64,000 bases of DNA from Roseiarcus sp963774195. Lineage in GTDB: Bacteria; Pseudomonadota; Alphaproteobacteria; Rhizobiales; Beijerinckiaceae. The notes beneath the pieces were generated by a model that was not told where the DNA came from, did not search any database, and saw only the letters and a program-made list of their open reading frames with translations. The stretch lies in the NCBI GenBank assembly GCA_963774195.1, contig CAVZDY010000003.1, positions 1,735,069 to 1,799,068 on the forward strand, read 5' to 3'. Positions 27,801 to 34,699 of the stretch are shown piece after piece. The first letter of the stretch is position 1. The number at the start of each line of letters is the position of its first letter. A program made the translations under genes and the position numbers.

Positions 27801-28262
27801 TTCGCGGAATTGCGCGAGCAGACGGCCCTCCTCCATTCTCCCCTTGCGCGAGAGCGGCGGCAGGCCGACGATCTGCAGGCCCTCGCCGTGCTCCAGCAGA
27901 TCGTCGAAATTCAGATGGCACTCGCCCTTGGGCGCCCGGAGATTGCCCTTGGTGAGGAGCCGGCAGAGCCGCCCATAAGCGGCGCGGTCTTTGGGATAGG
28001 CGAGCACGTCGGGCGCGCCGTCGACGAAGCTCAGCCGCGCGCCGGTGACGACCCGCATGGCGCCGATCGCGGCGCGGTTCTCGCGCGCATAGACATGCGC
28101 CCTGACGACGCCGGCGAGCGTGTTGCGGTCGGCGATCCCAATTCCGCCGAGCCCGAGTTCGGCAGCGCGCGCGACGAGCTCTTCGGGATGCGAAGCGCCG
28201 CGCAAAAACGAAAAATTCGTCGTCGTCGCCAATTCGGCGAAGCGCGGGGCAAGACGGATCAT
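24885..28262 (-). CDS. dnaE2: Error-prone DNA polymerase DnaE2 (ImuC)
   Basis: The catalytic subunit of the SOS mutasome, which copies past lesions with help from ImuA and ImuB. The 1125-residue protein has the PHP domain at the N-terminus (from about residue 10), the polymerase palm with the catalytic PDIDVDF motif (about residues 385-391), GVFQIESRAQMSMLPR, a helix-hairpin-helix region, and an OB-fold near the C-terminus (MTLEDETGVANLIVW). One oddity is a 27-base perfect-arm palindrome (25828-25854) read through in frame, adding roughly PSPAAREKGQ to a loop of the C-terminal region. An array of palindromes separates it from imuB, but the three genes are still likely one LexA-controlled operon. 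Confidence 0.96.
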   Translation of the reverse strand: MIRLAPRFAELATTTNFSFLRGASHPEELVARAAELGLGGIGIADRNTLAGVVRAHVYARENRAAIGAMRVVTGARLSFVDGAPDVLAYPKDRAAYGRLCRLLTKGNLRAPKGECHLNFDDLLEHGEGLQIVGLPPLSRKGRMEEGRLLAQFREAYPDRLWIGASLTYGADMRGALAQRAALARKLGAPLIAANDVLMHAPERRELADVLTCIREKTTLEAAGRLIQANAERHLKSPAEMARLFAEAPQATEETIHFLAGLSFSLDELAHDYPLELREGFATPQAALEAFAEAGARARYPYGVPANVRQALDHELALIGELKYAPYFLTVHDIVRYAKTRGILCQGRGSAANSTVCYCLGITEVDPAKFDLLFERFISPERNEPPDIDVDFEHEKREEVIQYIYRRYGRERAGLAAAVTTYRTRSAIRETAKVFGLSEDVIVALGSISWGQDSGPTGAERAKAAGLDPADPTLAAALRLAQELTGFPRHITQHSGGFVITRDRLDEVAPIMNAAMEDRTTIEWDKDDLDALGILKVDVLALGMLTAMSKSFDLLDKHYGKRLSLTSIPFEEPEVYAMIQRADTIGVFQIESRAQMSMLPRLKPEKFYDLVIEVAIVRPGPIQGDMVHPYLRRRQGVEDVVFPSKELESVLGKTLGVPLFQEQAMKIAIVAAGFTPAEADRLRRAMATFRRVGTIATFQAKMVEGMAAKGYPREFAERCFHQIEGFGEYGFPESHAASFALIVYASCWMKCRYPDVFLAAMLNSQPLGFYAPSQLVRDAREHGVEVREVDVNLSDWDCTLESEDPSPAAREKGQIHPRHASMAEHIRSTHAVRLGFRQIIGAKEEDMRKLVEARGAGYDSVRDLWLRSGLSPATLERLADADAFRSLGLDRRQALWAVRGLDRVGDQDDLPLFAASRPERDGEPDAKLPPMPLGAHVVEDYRRLSLSLKAHPVAFMRARLDARGVKRAEALTRAPNGERVSVAGLVLVRQRPGTAKGVIFMTLEDETGVANLIVWPKAFERLRAIVIGARFVVATGKLQSELGVVHLVVERMEDLTPMLGLLSEHGRDIATHARADELRRPQLTMAQKRQGNHFAQVQLFADARLPPPEPDEREAQHAIPLGRRFH
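25828..25854. repeat. Palindromic repeat (family D) inside dnaE2
   Basis: Arms CCCTTCTCCCGC and GCGGGAGAAGGG face each other around a three-base centre (GCA). The same arm sequence occurs in the intergenic palindrome cluster at 28266-28431. Its reading frame is kept, so it looks like a repeat unit that inserted into the gene without disrupting it. Confidence 0.8.
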
Positions 28263-28265
28263 CTT

Positions 28266-28431
28266 CCCTTCTCCCGCTTGCGGGTGTCAGGAAACGCGGA
28301 GCGTTTCCGGGAGGTGGCGCGAAGCGCCGGATGAGGGCGCCCCCTTCTTCCCTTGCGGGAGAAGGTGTCGGCCAAAGGCCGACGGATGAGGGGTCGCGCC
28401 GCAAGGCGCGTAGCGAAGCGGCGCCGCGCTT
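28266..28431. repeat. Cluster of palindromes between imuB and dnaE2
   Basis: Several inverted repeats are packed together: CCCTTCTCCCGC (28266) pairs with GCGGGAGAAGG (28356-28366); GGAAACGC-GGA-GCGTTTCC lies at 28290-28308; GTCGGCC-AAA-GGCCGAC at 28367-28383; and a CGCGCC/GGCGCG pair follows near 28391. This is a BIME-like mosaic. It sits within a probable operon, so the messenger RNA would be strongly folded here, which may set the relative expression of imuB and dnaE2. Confidence 0.75.
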
Positions 28432-29991
28432 TCACCCGAACACCCCGTGCAAAAACCATTTCGGGCGCGTCGTTTCGCGGCCGTAGAGGCCTTCGCGGTA
28501 GAGCCAGAAGCGGCGGCCGGCGGCGTCTTCGGCGCGGAAATAGTCGCGCGTGGGCGCCTCGAAGCGGCGCCACCAGGGGGCGGCGATGCGTTCCGGCCCT
28601 TCGATCGCCGCGACCTCGTGCAGCACGCGCCGCCAGCGGAAGCGCAGCGGCGGTCCATCCGGCACTTCGGCGAGCGTCTCGATCGGCTCGGGCCGCTCGA
28701 AAAGCCGCAACGGCCGCGTCGGCGCCTCGGCGAAGAGGAGCGGCTCCGCCTCCTGCCCGCCCGCCCGATTGGCGCCGAGCGTCGCCGGCGAGGCGGCGAC
28801 CGCCTGTTCGGGGACATGCGCCTCGAGCAGCGTCTGCCGCGTCACCCGGCGCGCGCCGAGACGGGCGCTGAGTCCGTCGAGGAGATCGCCGAGCCGCGCC
28901 GCCCGCTCGGCCTCCTCGGCGCGCGCCAATTCGCTCTGCGTCGGCGCGAGCGGCTCGGCGAAAAGGCAGGCGAGACGCATCAGATCGACGCCGAAGCCGG
29001 CGTCGATCTCGTCTTCTCCTGCACTGGCGAGCTTTTCGGCGAAGAGACGCGTCATCGCGCGCGCTTCGCCGAGCGGACGGCCGGCGGCGACGCGGATGCG
29101 GCGCACATCGCCGTCGACGCGGAACAGGAGAAGCTCCAGCCGGCGCGCTCCCTTGGCGTGGCGCGCGAGCAGGGCGGCGAGATCCTCGGCGAGCTTCGTC
29201 AGCGTCGCCGTCACCGCCTCGAGCGCGACGATCGGACTGGCGAAGCGCCGCTCGACCGAGAAATCCGGCGGCGGGAAGCGCGGCGAGATCGCCTCGCGGG
29301 TCGCCCCGCTCAGCGCGTCGAGCCGCGCGATCGTCTCGGCGCCGAAGCGCGCGGCGATCGGCGCGCGCGGCCGCATCGCGAGATCGCCGACGCGGCGCAG
29401 CCCGGCGCGCGCCATGTCGGCGACGACGCCCTCTTCGAGCCCGAGCGCGGCGACCGGCATGTCGTGATAGAGCTTGGCGAAGGCCTTTTCGGAAAGGCCA
29501 GTCGGGGCGATGCGCCGGTTCGAAAAGCGCGCCAGCGCCCAAGCCGCGCGCGGCGCGTCGGCGAGGCCGAGCGATACGGTGAGCTTGAGCCGGCCGAGCC
29601 GCGTCTCGACCTCATGGAGAAGCCCCTCCTCGCCGCCGAAGAGATGGGCGACGCCGGAGACGTCGAGCATCAGCCCGTCGCGCCCGTCGAGCCCGACGAG
29701 CGGCGTGAAGCGGGAGCAGAAGTCGGCGAGGCGCTCGAGGAGCTTCGCCTCGGCTGGCGGATCGGCCTCGGCCGTCACGAGCGCGGGATGGCGCGCGCGC
29801 GCGTCGGCGAGCGTCAGGCCGGGCGTGAGGCCGAGCCGGGCGGCGTTGGCGTCGACGCCGACGAGGCGGCGGGCGTTCTTGACCGTCGCGACGACGGCCA
29901 GCGGCGCCGCTGGATCAACCGCGAGCGTCCGCCGCGCGCGGTCGGTCGAAAGGCGAGGCAGCCACACGGAGAGGAACCGTCGGATCGTCAA
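28432..29991 (-). CDS. imuB: ImuB, Y-family polymerase-like mutasome subunit
   Basis: ImuB is a catalytically inactive Y-family DNA polymerase homologue that links ImuA and DnaE2 to the replication clamp. The 519-residue product opens with FLSVWLPRLSTDRARR and has the diverged palm (FCSRFTPLVGLDGRDGLMLDVSG), where the second catalytic acidic pair of active Y polymerases is not evident. The C-terminal part ends PTRDYFRAEDAAGRRFWLYREG, typical of ImuB. The start appears to be TTG at 29991, giving a 77-base overlap with imuA; a slightly later start is possible. Confidence 0.94.
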   Translation of the reverse strand: MTIRRFLSVWLPRLSTDRARRTLAVDPAAPLAVVATVKNARRLVGVDANAARLGLTPGLTLADARARHPALVTAEADPPAEAKLLERLADFCSRFTPLVGLDGRDGLMLDVSGVAHLFGGEEGLLHEVETRLGRLKLTVSLGLADAPRAAWALARFSNRRIAPTGLSEKAFAKLYHDMPVAALGLEEGVVADMARAGLRRVGDLAMRPRAPIAARFGAETIARLDALSGATREAISPRFPPPDFSVERRFASPIVALEAVTATLTKLAEDLAALLARHAKGARRLELLLFRVDGDVRRIRVAAGRPLGEARAMTRLFAEKLASAGEDEIDAGFGVDLMRLACLFAEPLAPTQSELARAEEAERAARLGDLLDGLSARLGARRVTRQTLLEAHVPEQAVAASPATLGANRAGGQEAEPLLFAEAPTRPLRLFERPEPIETLAEVPDGPPLRFRWRRVLHEVAAIEGPERIAAPWWRRFEAPTRDYFRAEDAAGRRFWLYREGLYGRETTRPKWFLHGVFG

Positions 29992-30730
29992 AGCTTTGCT
30001 CCTCGCTACGCCAAGTCAGGGAAAAGATTTTCGTCGCATCGAGGCCTTGGGCCGCCCCCTCGGCCGCCGTGAGCCGGGCCTTGACGAGCCGCGCCGCAAA
30101 GACCGGCGGCCCCGGCAGCGGACGCCCGCCGCCCGCGGAAGGAAGGCTCGCGCTCGGCGCGGCGGCGATTTCGAAGCGCGTCTCGGCGGCGCTGGAGAGC
30201 CGCTCAGCCGCACCATAGGCGCTCGCCGCCACCAGCAGCGCGGGCGTCGCCCCGGCGCGGGCGGCGAGCAGCAGGCGCCGCGAGGCGGCGAGATCGTATC
30301 CCCTAAGATTCCAGGCTTCGCCGACGACGACCGCCGGCGCGCCGCTGCGCGCCGCCTCCTCCATCGCCTGGAACAAAGCGGCCGCGTCGGCTGCGCGCAC
30401 AAAGACGAGCCGGCTCAGTTCGAGCCCATGCGCGACGAGCCCCGGCCCATAGAGCGCGCCGCCCTCCCGCAGCGCGAAATCCTCGGCGAGAATGAGCCCC
30501 GCCCCGCCCCGCGCGGCCAGGAAGCGCGCGGCGAGGGACAGCGCGAAGCCCATCGCCGCCGGCCCGTCGCTGGGGCTCGCCGGCGCGATCTCGTGCAGCC
30601 CGTCGCTCGAAAGACCGCCGCCGAGCGCCCGGTCGAGCGCGCGCGTCAGCGGCAGCCGCCGCGCGGCCCGCGCCTCAACCGGCCCGGAACGCGCCTCGAT
30701 CTTCGCGACGACGCTCCGCAGACGCGCCAT
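29915..30730 (-). CDS. imuA: ImuA, SulA/RecA-like mutasome accessory protein
   Basis: ImuA is required with ImuB and DnaE2 for damage-induced mutagenesis. The protein is about 271 residues from the ATG at 30730 (283 if the upstream in-frame ATG-like start at 30766 is used). It has the RecA-like core with LPLTRALDRALGGGLSSDGLHEI and the alternating strands seen in the family (LILAEDFALREGG, LVFVRAADAAALFQAMEEA). It is the first gene of imuA-imuB-dnaE2, and a LexA box lies just upstream at 30776-30790. Confidence 0.92.
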   Translation of the reverse strand: MARLRSVVAKIEARSGPVEARAARRLPLTRALDRALGGGLSSDGLHEIAPASPSDGPAAMGFALSLAARFLAARGGAGLILAEDFALREGGALYGPGLVAHGLELSRLVFVRAADAAALFQAMEEAARSGAPAVVVGEAWNLRGYDLAASRRLLLAARAGATPALLVAASAYGAAERLSSAAETRFEIAAAPSASLPSAGGGRPLPGPPVFAARLVKARLTAAEGAAQGLDATKIFSLTWRSEEQSFDDPTVPLRVAASPFDRPRAADARG

Positions 30731-30775
30731 TGTCTCAGCCCTGCCGCCGCGCGACATCCGCTCCACACTCTAAAC

Positions 30776-30790
30776 GTTCGATGTTTGTTC
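30776..30790 (-). promoter_or_regulatory. LexA (SOS) box controlling imuA-imuB-dnaE2
   Basis: The sequence GTTCGATGTTTGTTC is an exact GTTC-N7-GTTC, the LexA operator of alphaproteobacteria (GAACAAACATCGAAC on the coding strand). It ends 45 bases before the imuA ATG at 30730. This position and the known SOS control of imuABC cassettes make it a confident assignment. Confidence 0.9.
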
Positions 30791-30993
30791 TTGTTTTGAG
30801 CCGGAACGAGGCGAGAGTCAAGGGAGGGGCGCGGGGGGTAGTGTCTCAGTTTCAAAACCTGGCTGTGCTGCAGCGGTTCGCCGACAGGCAACGCTTCATC
30901 ATATTTGAACAACCCTTATAACGAATTCCACGTGGAAAACATTCGGGGTCTCGTGCTTCACTGCTCCAGAATTCAGACAAGGCTGCGTATTTC

Positions 30994-31289
30994 GTGACTA
31001 GTCCCGATCCAGACAAACGAAGCCAACTGGCACGCCACGCCCCTGTTCCTCCTCCGGCAGATGACAAGCTTCCAGCATTCCCAGAAGCGTATAAAGTGCG
31101 TGCAAAGACGTCGAGACATGGCGGCGGCGGTCTGAGAGATAGGACGCAACCGGCGCCATCTACGAATGGGACTTTCGGCACGGCACAGTCGAAAAATTTG
31201 ATAAGCGGGGGCGCCATCTCGGCGAATTTGACTGCCATACTGGGGAGCAGCTGAAAGACGCCAACCCCAACTACAGGGTGGAACCATAA
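30994..31289 (+). pseudogene. Colicin-E3-type ribonuclease toxin domain, frameshifted
   Basis: A short reading frame from a GTG at 30994 encodes a Pro/Lys-rich linker and then YKVRAKTSRHGGGGLRDR. Two bases into the next codon (about 31141-31143) the sequence continues in another frame as DATGAIYEWDFRHGTVEKF, then RGRHLGEFDCHTGEQLK, to a TAA at 31287. Together this matches the cytotoxic C-terminal domain of colicin E3 and related 16S rRNA-cleaving toxins, including the catalytic Asp, His and Glu of the WD-x2-HG-x2-E pattern. The loss corresponds to the conserved Trp-Lys pair, as if seven bases were deleted. Upstream protein-like sequence in frame (about 30934-30993) suggests it was once the tail of a longer polymorphic toxin. 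A likely immunity gene follows. Confidence 0.72.
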
Positions 31290-31363
31290 ATCGGGACGCA
31301 ATGCATCTTTTAGCGGACGCCAGCGCCCCTCCGTCCCGAAGCCGCAACGCTACGAGACGAGAT

Positions 31364-31609
31364 GTGGCGCATGCTTTGGTTGGGTACGATCCGCAAACCG
31401 AGCGGCTCTCCTACCGCCATGAAATCCCGCGATCGAAAATGAAAGACGTATTAGGTCTCATTCAACTCGACCGTGATGATCCTGGTGCGATCGCCGCATA
31501 CGCCTTGGATATGTCTAAGGTAAAGGAGATTTGGCGCATTACCGGAGAGACAGACGGGGACTGCTCACTGGACTATTTCCTCGAGAGCCGTTCGCTCCCG
31601 CCAGCTTGA
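31364..31609 (+). CDS. Probable DUF7683 immunity protein
   Basis: A small acidic protein (81 residues from the GTG at 31364; an in-frame ATG at 31301 would add 21 Arg-rich residues that look untranslated). It reads LVGYDPQTERLSYRHEIP at the start and ends DGDCSLDYFLES, the profile I associate with DUF7683-type proteins, which are found beside nuclease toxins. It lies directly downstream of the frameshifted E3-type toxin domain, the usual place for the cognate immunity gene. Function is inferred from position and partial resemblance. Its frame is intact although the toxin is broken. Confidence 0.62.
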   Translation: MAHALVGYDPQTERLSYRHEIPRSKMKDVLGLIQLDRDDPGAIAAYALDMSKVKEIWRITGETDGDCSLDYFLESRSLPPA

Positions 31610-31656
31610 CCCCTGTCTGCAAAAGGTAGGCAGCCCGACGCGAGAAGCCGCCGCCC

Positions 31657-32253
31657 TCAGCGCAGATGCTCGCTGATCAGCGCCGCCGTCTCCGCGGCGT
31701 GGGTCTGCGCCAAATCATGGTCGCCTCCGCGGATGATGTGCTGGCGTGCGTTGGGCACCAATCCGCACAGCCGGCGGCCGACTGAGGGCGGGCTGATGGG
31801 ATCCGCGTCGCCCGAGAGAACGAGGCATGGCGCCTCGATCTAGGCGAGCTGCGATGACAAGTCCTGGCGCGTCTCGGTTATCCAGTGGGCCGCCGCCGGA
31901 AATGCGCTGCGATAATCGGCCCGCCAATCGGCGACGCCAAGGTCGTCCATGCGAACGCCGCCCGACGTGGCGGCCAATACGAGGCGGCGCACTTTTCCAG
32001 GAGCAGCCAGCGCGACCCGCACCGCCAAGAGGCCGCCCATCGATTGCGCGATCAGGTCCGCCGGCTCGTCGATCGCCGAGAGGACCATCGAAACGAGATC
32101 ATCCAGGCCGTGGACATTCGGATCATGCGCTTCGTTGCCGAAGCCCGGCCAGGCGAAAAAACGCCGACGTCTTTCCCCATCGAGCCGATCGGCTACAGGA
32201 CGCCAGAATGCGGCGCTTCCGCCGGCGCCGGGAAGGAACAGCAAGTCCGTCAT
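31657..32253 (-). pseudogene. Alpha/beta hydrolase with in-frame amber codon
   Basis: The ATG at 32253 starts a typical alpha/beta hydrolase: LLFLPGAGGSAAFW (oxyanion loop), AQSMGG (nucleophile elbow with Ser) and RLVLAATSGG. At 31840-31842 a TAG interrupts the frame just before IEAPCLVLSGDADPISPP, which is the expected strand carrying the catalytic Asp; the rest, with the catalytic His in GGDHDLAQ, continues in the same frame to a TGA at 31657. Homologues usually have Gln before IxAPxLVL, so a single CAG to TAG change explains it. The gene is otherwise intact; it could be a fresh nonsense mutation or a base-call error. Confidence 0.85.
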
Positions 32254-32304
32254 CCCCGCAGCCTCTCAGACCCAAATCCCATTTGCAAGACGCGGAACTT
32301 GCCA

Positions 32305-32562
32305 TCACGCCCACTCCACGTAGGCGCTCCCCCGCTCGAACGACCGCCACGCGATCTCGCGGGCGCCCTGCATGATGCGCGCAGCATTGCCGGTTTCCCA
32401 GATGGCGACGAAATTCGGCTCCCGCCAATTGGCGAGCATCGCGTCGGCGCGCAGGACGGCTTCCTTGTCGTCGGCGGCGCGGAAGGGCCAGACGAAGGCG
32501 CCGGGGACCAGCGGGTCGTGCGTCTGCTTGCGAAAAATGGTCTGCAGAAGGTAGACGGCCAT
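32305..32562 (-). CDS. Small conserved hypothetical protein
   Basis: An 85-residue protein starting MAVYLLQTIFRKQ at 32562, behind GGAGA; two in-frame starts exist a few codons upstream (32574, 32589). It has no signal peptide or membrane segment and is rich in Trp and Ala (FVWPFRAADD, FVAIWETGNAARIM). Codon use matches its neighbours, so it is probably expressed. I do not recognise the family. It lies between an alpha/beta hydrolase pseudogene and an MFS gene on the same strand. Confidence 0.65.
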   Translation of the reverse strand: MAVYLLQTIFRKQTHDPLVPGAFVWPFRAADDKEAVLRADAMLANWREPNFVAIWETGNAARIMQGAREIAWRSFERGSAYVEWA

Positions 32563-32634
32563 GCTCGTCTCCATGCTCCGACGCAGCATAGCACGAAGCG
32601 GCGCATCGGACGGCGCCGATAGGTAAAGCGGCCC

Positions 32635-33768
32635 TCAGCTCGGCGCCCTGGCCGCCCGCCGCGCGACCGGCATGACGACGAGCAGCGCGGCCGCCAACAG
32701 CAGGAAACCGACGCGCAGTGTGGCGAGGCTGGCGACCACGCCGATCAGCGCCGGCCCCATCAGCAGCCCGGCATAGCCGACCGTCGCCGCCATGCCGATG
32801 CCGACCGCGGGCGACGACGACCGGGCGGCGCTCTCGCTGAACACGGCGGGCACGAGATTGGCGAGGCCGATCCCCATCAGGGCGTAACCGACCAGGATGA
32901 CGCTCGGCGTCGGCCAGGCGATTGCGATCCCGACGCCGACGGTCGCCAGCGCCGCCCCGAGAACGATGACGTGGCCGCGGCCGATCGCCCGCACCACGGC
33001 GTCGCCGATCAGGCGCCCGACGAGCATCGCGCCGACAAAGACGCCATAGCCGCCGGCCCCGACGTCCGCCGGCGCGTGCGCGACCAAGGTGAGATAGAGC
33101 GCGCTCCAATCGACCATCGCGCCTTCGCTCATCATGCCGAACAGCGCAACGAGGGCGAAGCCGAGGATGCGCGCGTCCGGCAACCGATAAGCGGGCCCCG
33201 CCGCGCTGGCGTCGCCGGCGCCGAGCCAACGCACGACAAATGCGTTCGCCGCCAAGGCCAGCGCCGCCGCCGCGGCGAGCAGGACGGAAGGCGCAAAGCC
33301 GGCGTGCAGGATCGCCCCGCCGAGCGCCGCGCCGAGGATGCCGCCGCCGCTCCAGGCGGCATGGAACGACGACATGATGGCCCCGCTCCAGCGGCGCTCG
33401 ACCGCCGTCGCGTGGGCGTTCATCGAGACGTCCATCAGGCCATTGATGCAGCCGAAGGCGAAAGTCGCCGCGACGAGCGCCGCGAGATTGGGCGCGAGTC
33501 CGGGCGTGACGAGAACGAACGGATAGAGCAGCGAGGCGAGCGTCGTGCTGCGGCCCGTGCCGCCGAGCTTTTCCGCGAGGAGACCGGCGAGCGGCATGGT
33601 GACGATTGCGCCGGCGGCCATCCCCAGCAACGCCAGGCTCAAAGCGGCTGGCGAAAGCGAGAGCCGGGCCTGCAAGGGCGCGACAGCGCTCGCCCAGGCG
33701 CCGATGCCGAGGCCGTTGATCAGGAAGAGCGCGCTCGTCGCCGCGCGGGCAGGCCAGGGCAATCTCAT
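32635..33768 (-). CDS. MFS transporter
   Basis: A 377-residue major facilitator superfamily protein with twelve hydrophobic segments and the MFS loop pattern GLLAEKLGGTGRS after helix 2. The sequence INGLMDVSMNAHATAVERR in helix 4 and after resembles the fucose/YbjJ-like MFS subgroup. The start overlaps the stop of the DeoR-type regulator by four bases (33765-33768), so the regulator and transporter form an operon; the substrate may be a sugar or sugar derivative (inference). Confidence 0.9.
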   Translation of the reverse strand: MRLPWPARAATSALFLINGLGIGAWASAVAPLQARLSLSPAALSLALLGMAAGAIVTMPLAGLLAEKLGGTGRSTTLASLLYPFVLVTPGLAPNLAALVAATFAFGCINGLMDVSMNAHATAVERRWSGAIMSSFHAAWSGGGILGAALGGAILHAGFAPSVLLAAAAALALAANAFVVRWLGAGDASAAGPAYRLPDARILGFALVALFGMMSEGAMVDWSALYLTLVAHAPADVGAGGYGVFVGAMLVGRLIGDAVVRAIGRGHVIVLGAALATVGVGIAIAWPTPSVILVGYALMGIGLANLVPAVFSESAARSSSPAVGIGMAATVGYAGLLMGPALIGVVASLATLRVGFLLLAAALLVVMPVARRAARAPS

Positions 33769-34538
33769 GGTGCGCGCCTCACGTCGATCTCGAGTTCGCG
33801 GAAGCGGGCAAGCCGCATGGGATCGGCGTCGTTCTCGACGACGATGTGATCGAGGTCGCGCCCGGCCAGCGCCTCGAAGCGGGCGACGGCGCCGAGCTTC
33901 TCGTTTGTCGTGGCGACCGCGATCTTGCGGCTCGCCGCGGCGAGCTGCCGCTTGAAGGCCGCATCCTCGTACGAAAAGGCGCCGATATTCCCGTCGTCGT
34001 CAACCGCGCAGGCGCCCAGAAAGCACAGGTCCACACGCAGCGCGCTCAATTCGCCGACCGCATGAGCGTCGATCGCGCCACCGATTTCGCGGTCGAGCGC
34101 GCCGCCGATCATCACGACGCGGCATCCGCCACGCTCCAGCAGCGCCGCGGCGATCAGCGGCGCGTTGACGCCGATCGTCAAGCCCGCGTCGGTCGGCAGC
34201 GCGCCGGCAAGCGCAAGGTTGGTCGAACCGGCGTCGAGGAAGACGAATTGCCCGGGCGAAACCAGCTTCGCCGCCTCTCGGGCGAGCGCGGCCTTCGCCT
34301 CGGCGCCGCGACCGATACGCTCGTTCAGGGTGCCCGAGGCCGGGGAGAGCGGCAGCGCGCCGCCGTAGACGCGGCGGCAAAGGCCGCGGGCCGCAAGCTC
34401 GCGCAAATCGCGCCGGACAGTATCCTCCGTCGCGCCGAGGGCGCGCGCGAGGTCGGCGGCGACGACCCGCCCCTCGCGCTCGAGACGCTCGCGGATGACC
34501 GCGGCGCGCTCCTCCGGCAGCAACATTGCAACGGACAT
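33765..34538 (-). CDS. DeoR/GlpR family transcriptional regulator
   Basis: A 257-residue repressor of the DeoR family. The N-terminal helix-turn-helix has GRVVAADLARALGATEDTVRRDL followed by RVYGGALPL, both family hallmarks. The C-terminal sugar-phosphate-binding domain (DeoRC) carries FLDAGSTNLALA and the NDADP segment. The ATG at 34538 is the last sensible start; the frame is open upstream without protein-like content. Members sense phosphorylated sugars. It is coupled to the MFS gene that follows. Confidence 0.93.
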   Translation of the reverse strand: MSVAMLLPEERAAVIRERLEREGRVVAADLARALGATEDTVRRDLRELAARGLCRRVYGGALPLSPASGTLNERIGRGAEAKAALAREAAKLVSPGQFVFLDAGSTNLALAGALPTDAGLTIGVNAPLIAAALLERGGCRVVMIGGALDREIGGAIDAHAVGELSALRVDLCFLGACAVDDDGNIGAFSYEDAAFKRQLAAASRKIAVATTNEKLGAVARFEALAGRDLDHIVVENDADPMRLARFRELEIDVRRAP

Positions 34539-34699
34539 CGACGACCCAAATGGAAAAGTTTGCGCGAAATCACGCATAAACACGCACACAAGTACGCACA
34601 AATCGCGATGGTCGTCAATGAGACGACCCCGCCGCACGCCGAAGCGCGCGGCGGCCGCCTGCAATTCCGCGGGTTGTCTCTCTGCCTTCTCGGCCTGCC

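Noticed and set aside
25776..28334. 852-codon plus-strand reading frame
   Set aside because: Antisense to dnaE2; its composition (Arg, His, Asp runs) is typical of a GC-rich shadow and it has no domain.
28266..28431. Could the palindrome array be a CRISPR?
   Set aside because: The units are different palindromes with no constant repeat-spacer spacing, and no cas genes are present.
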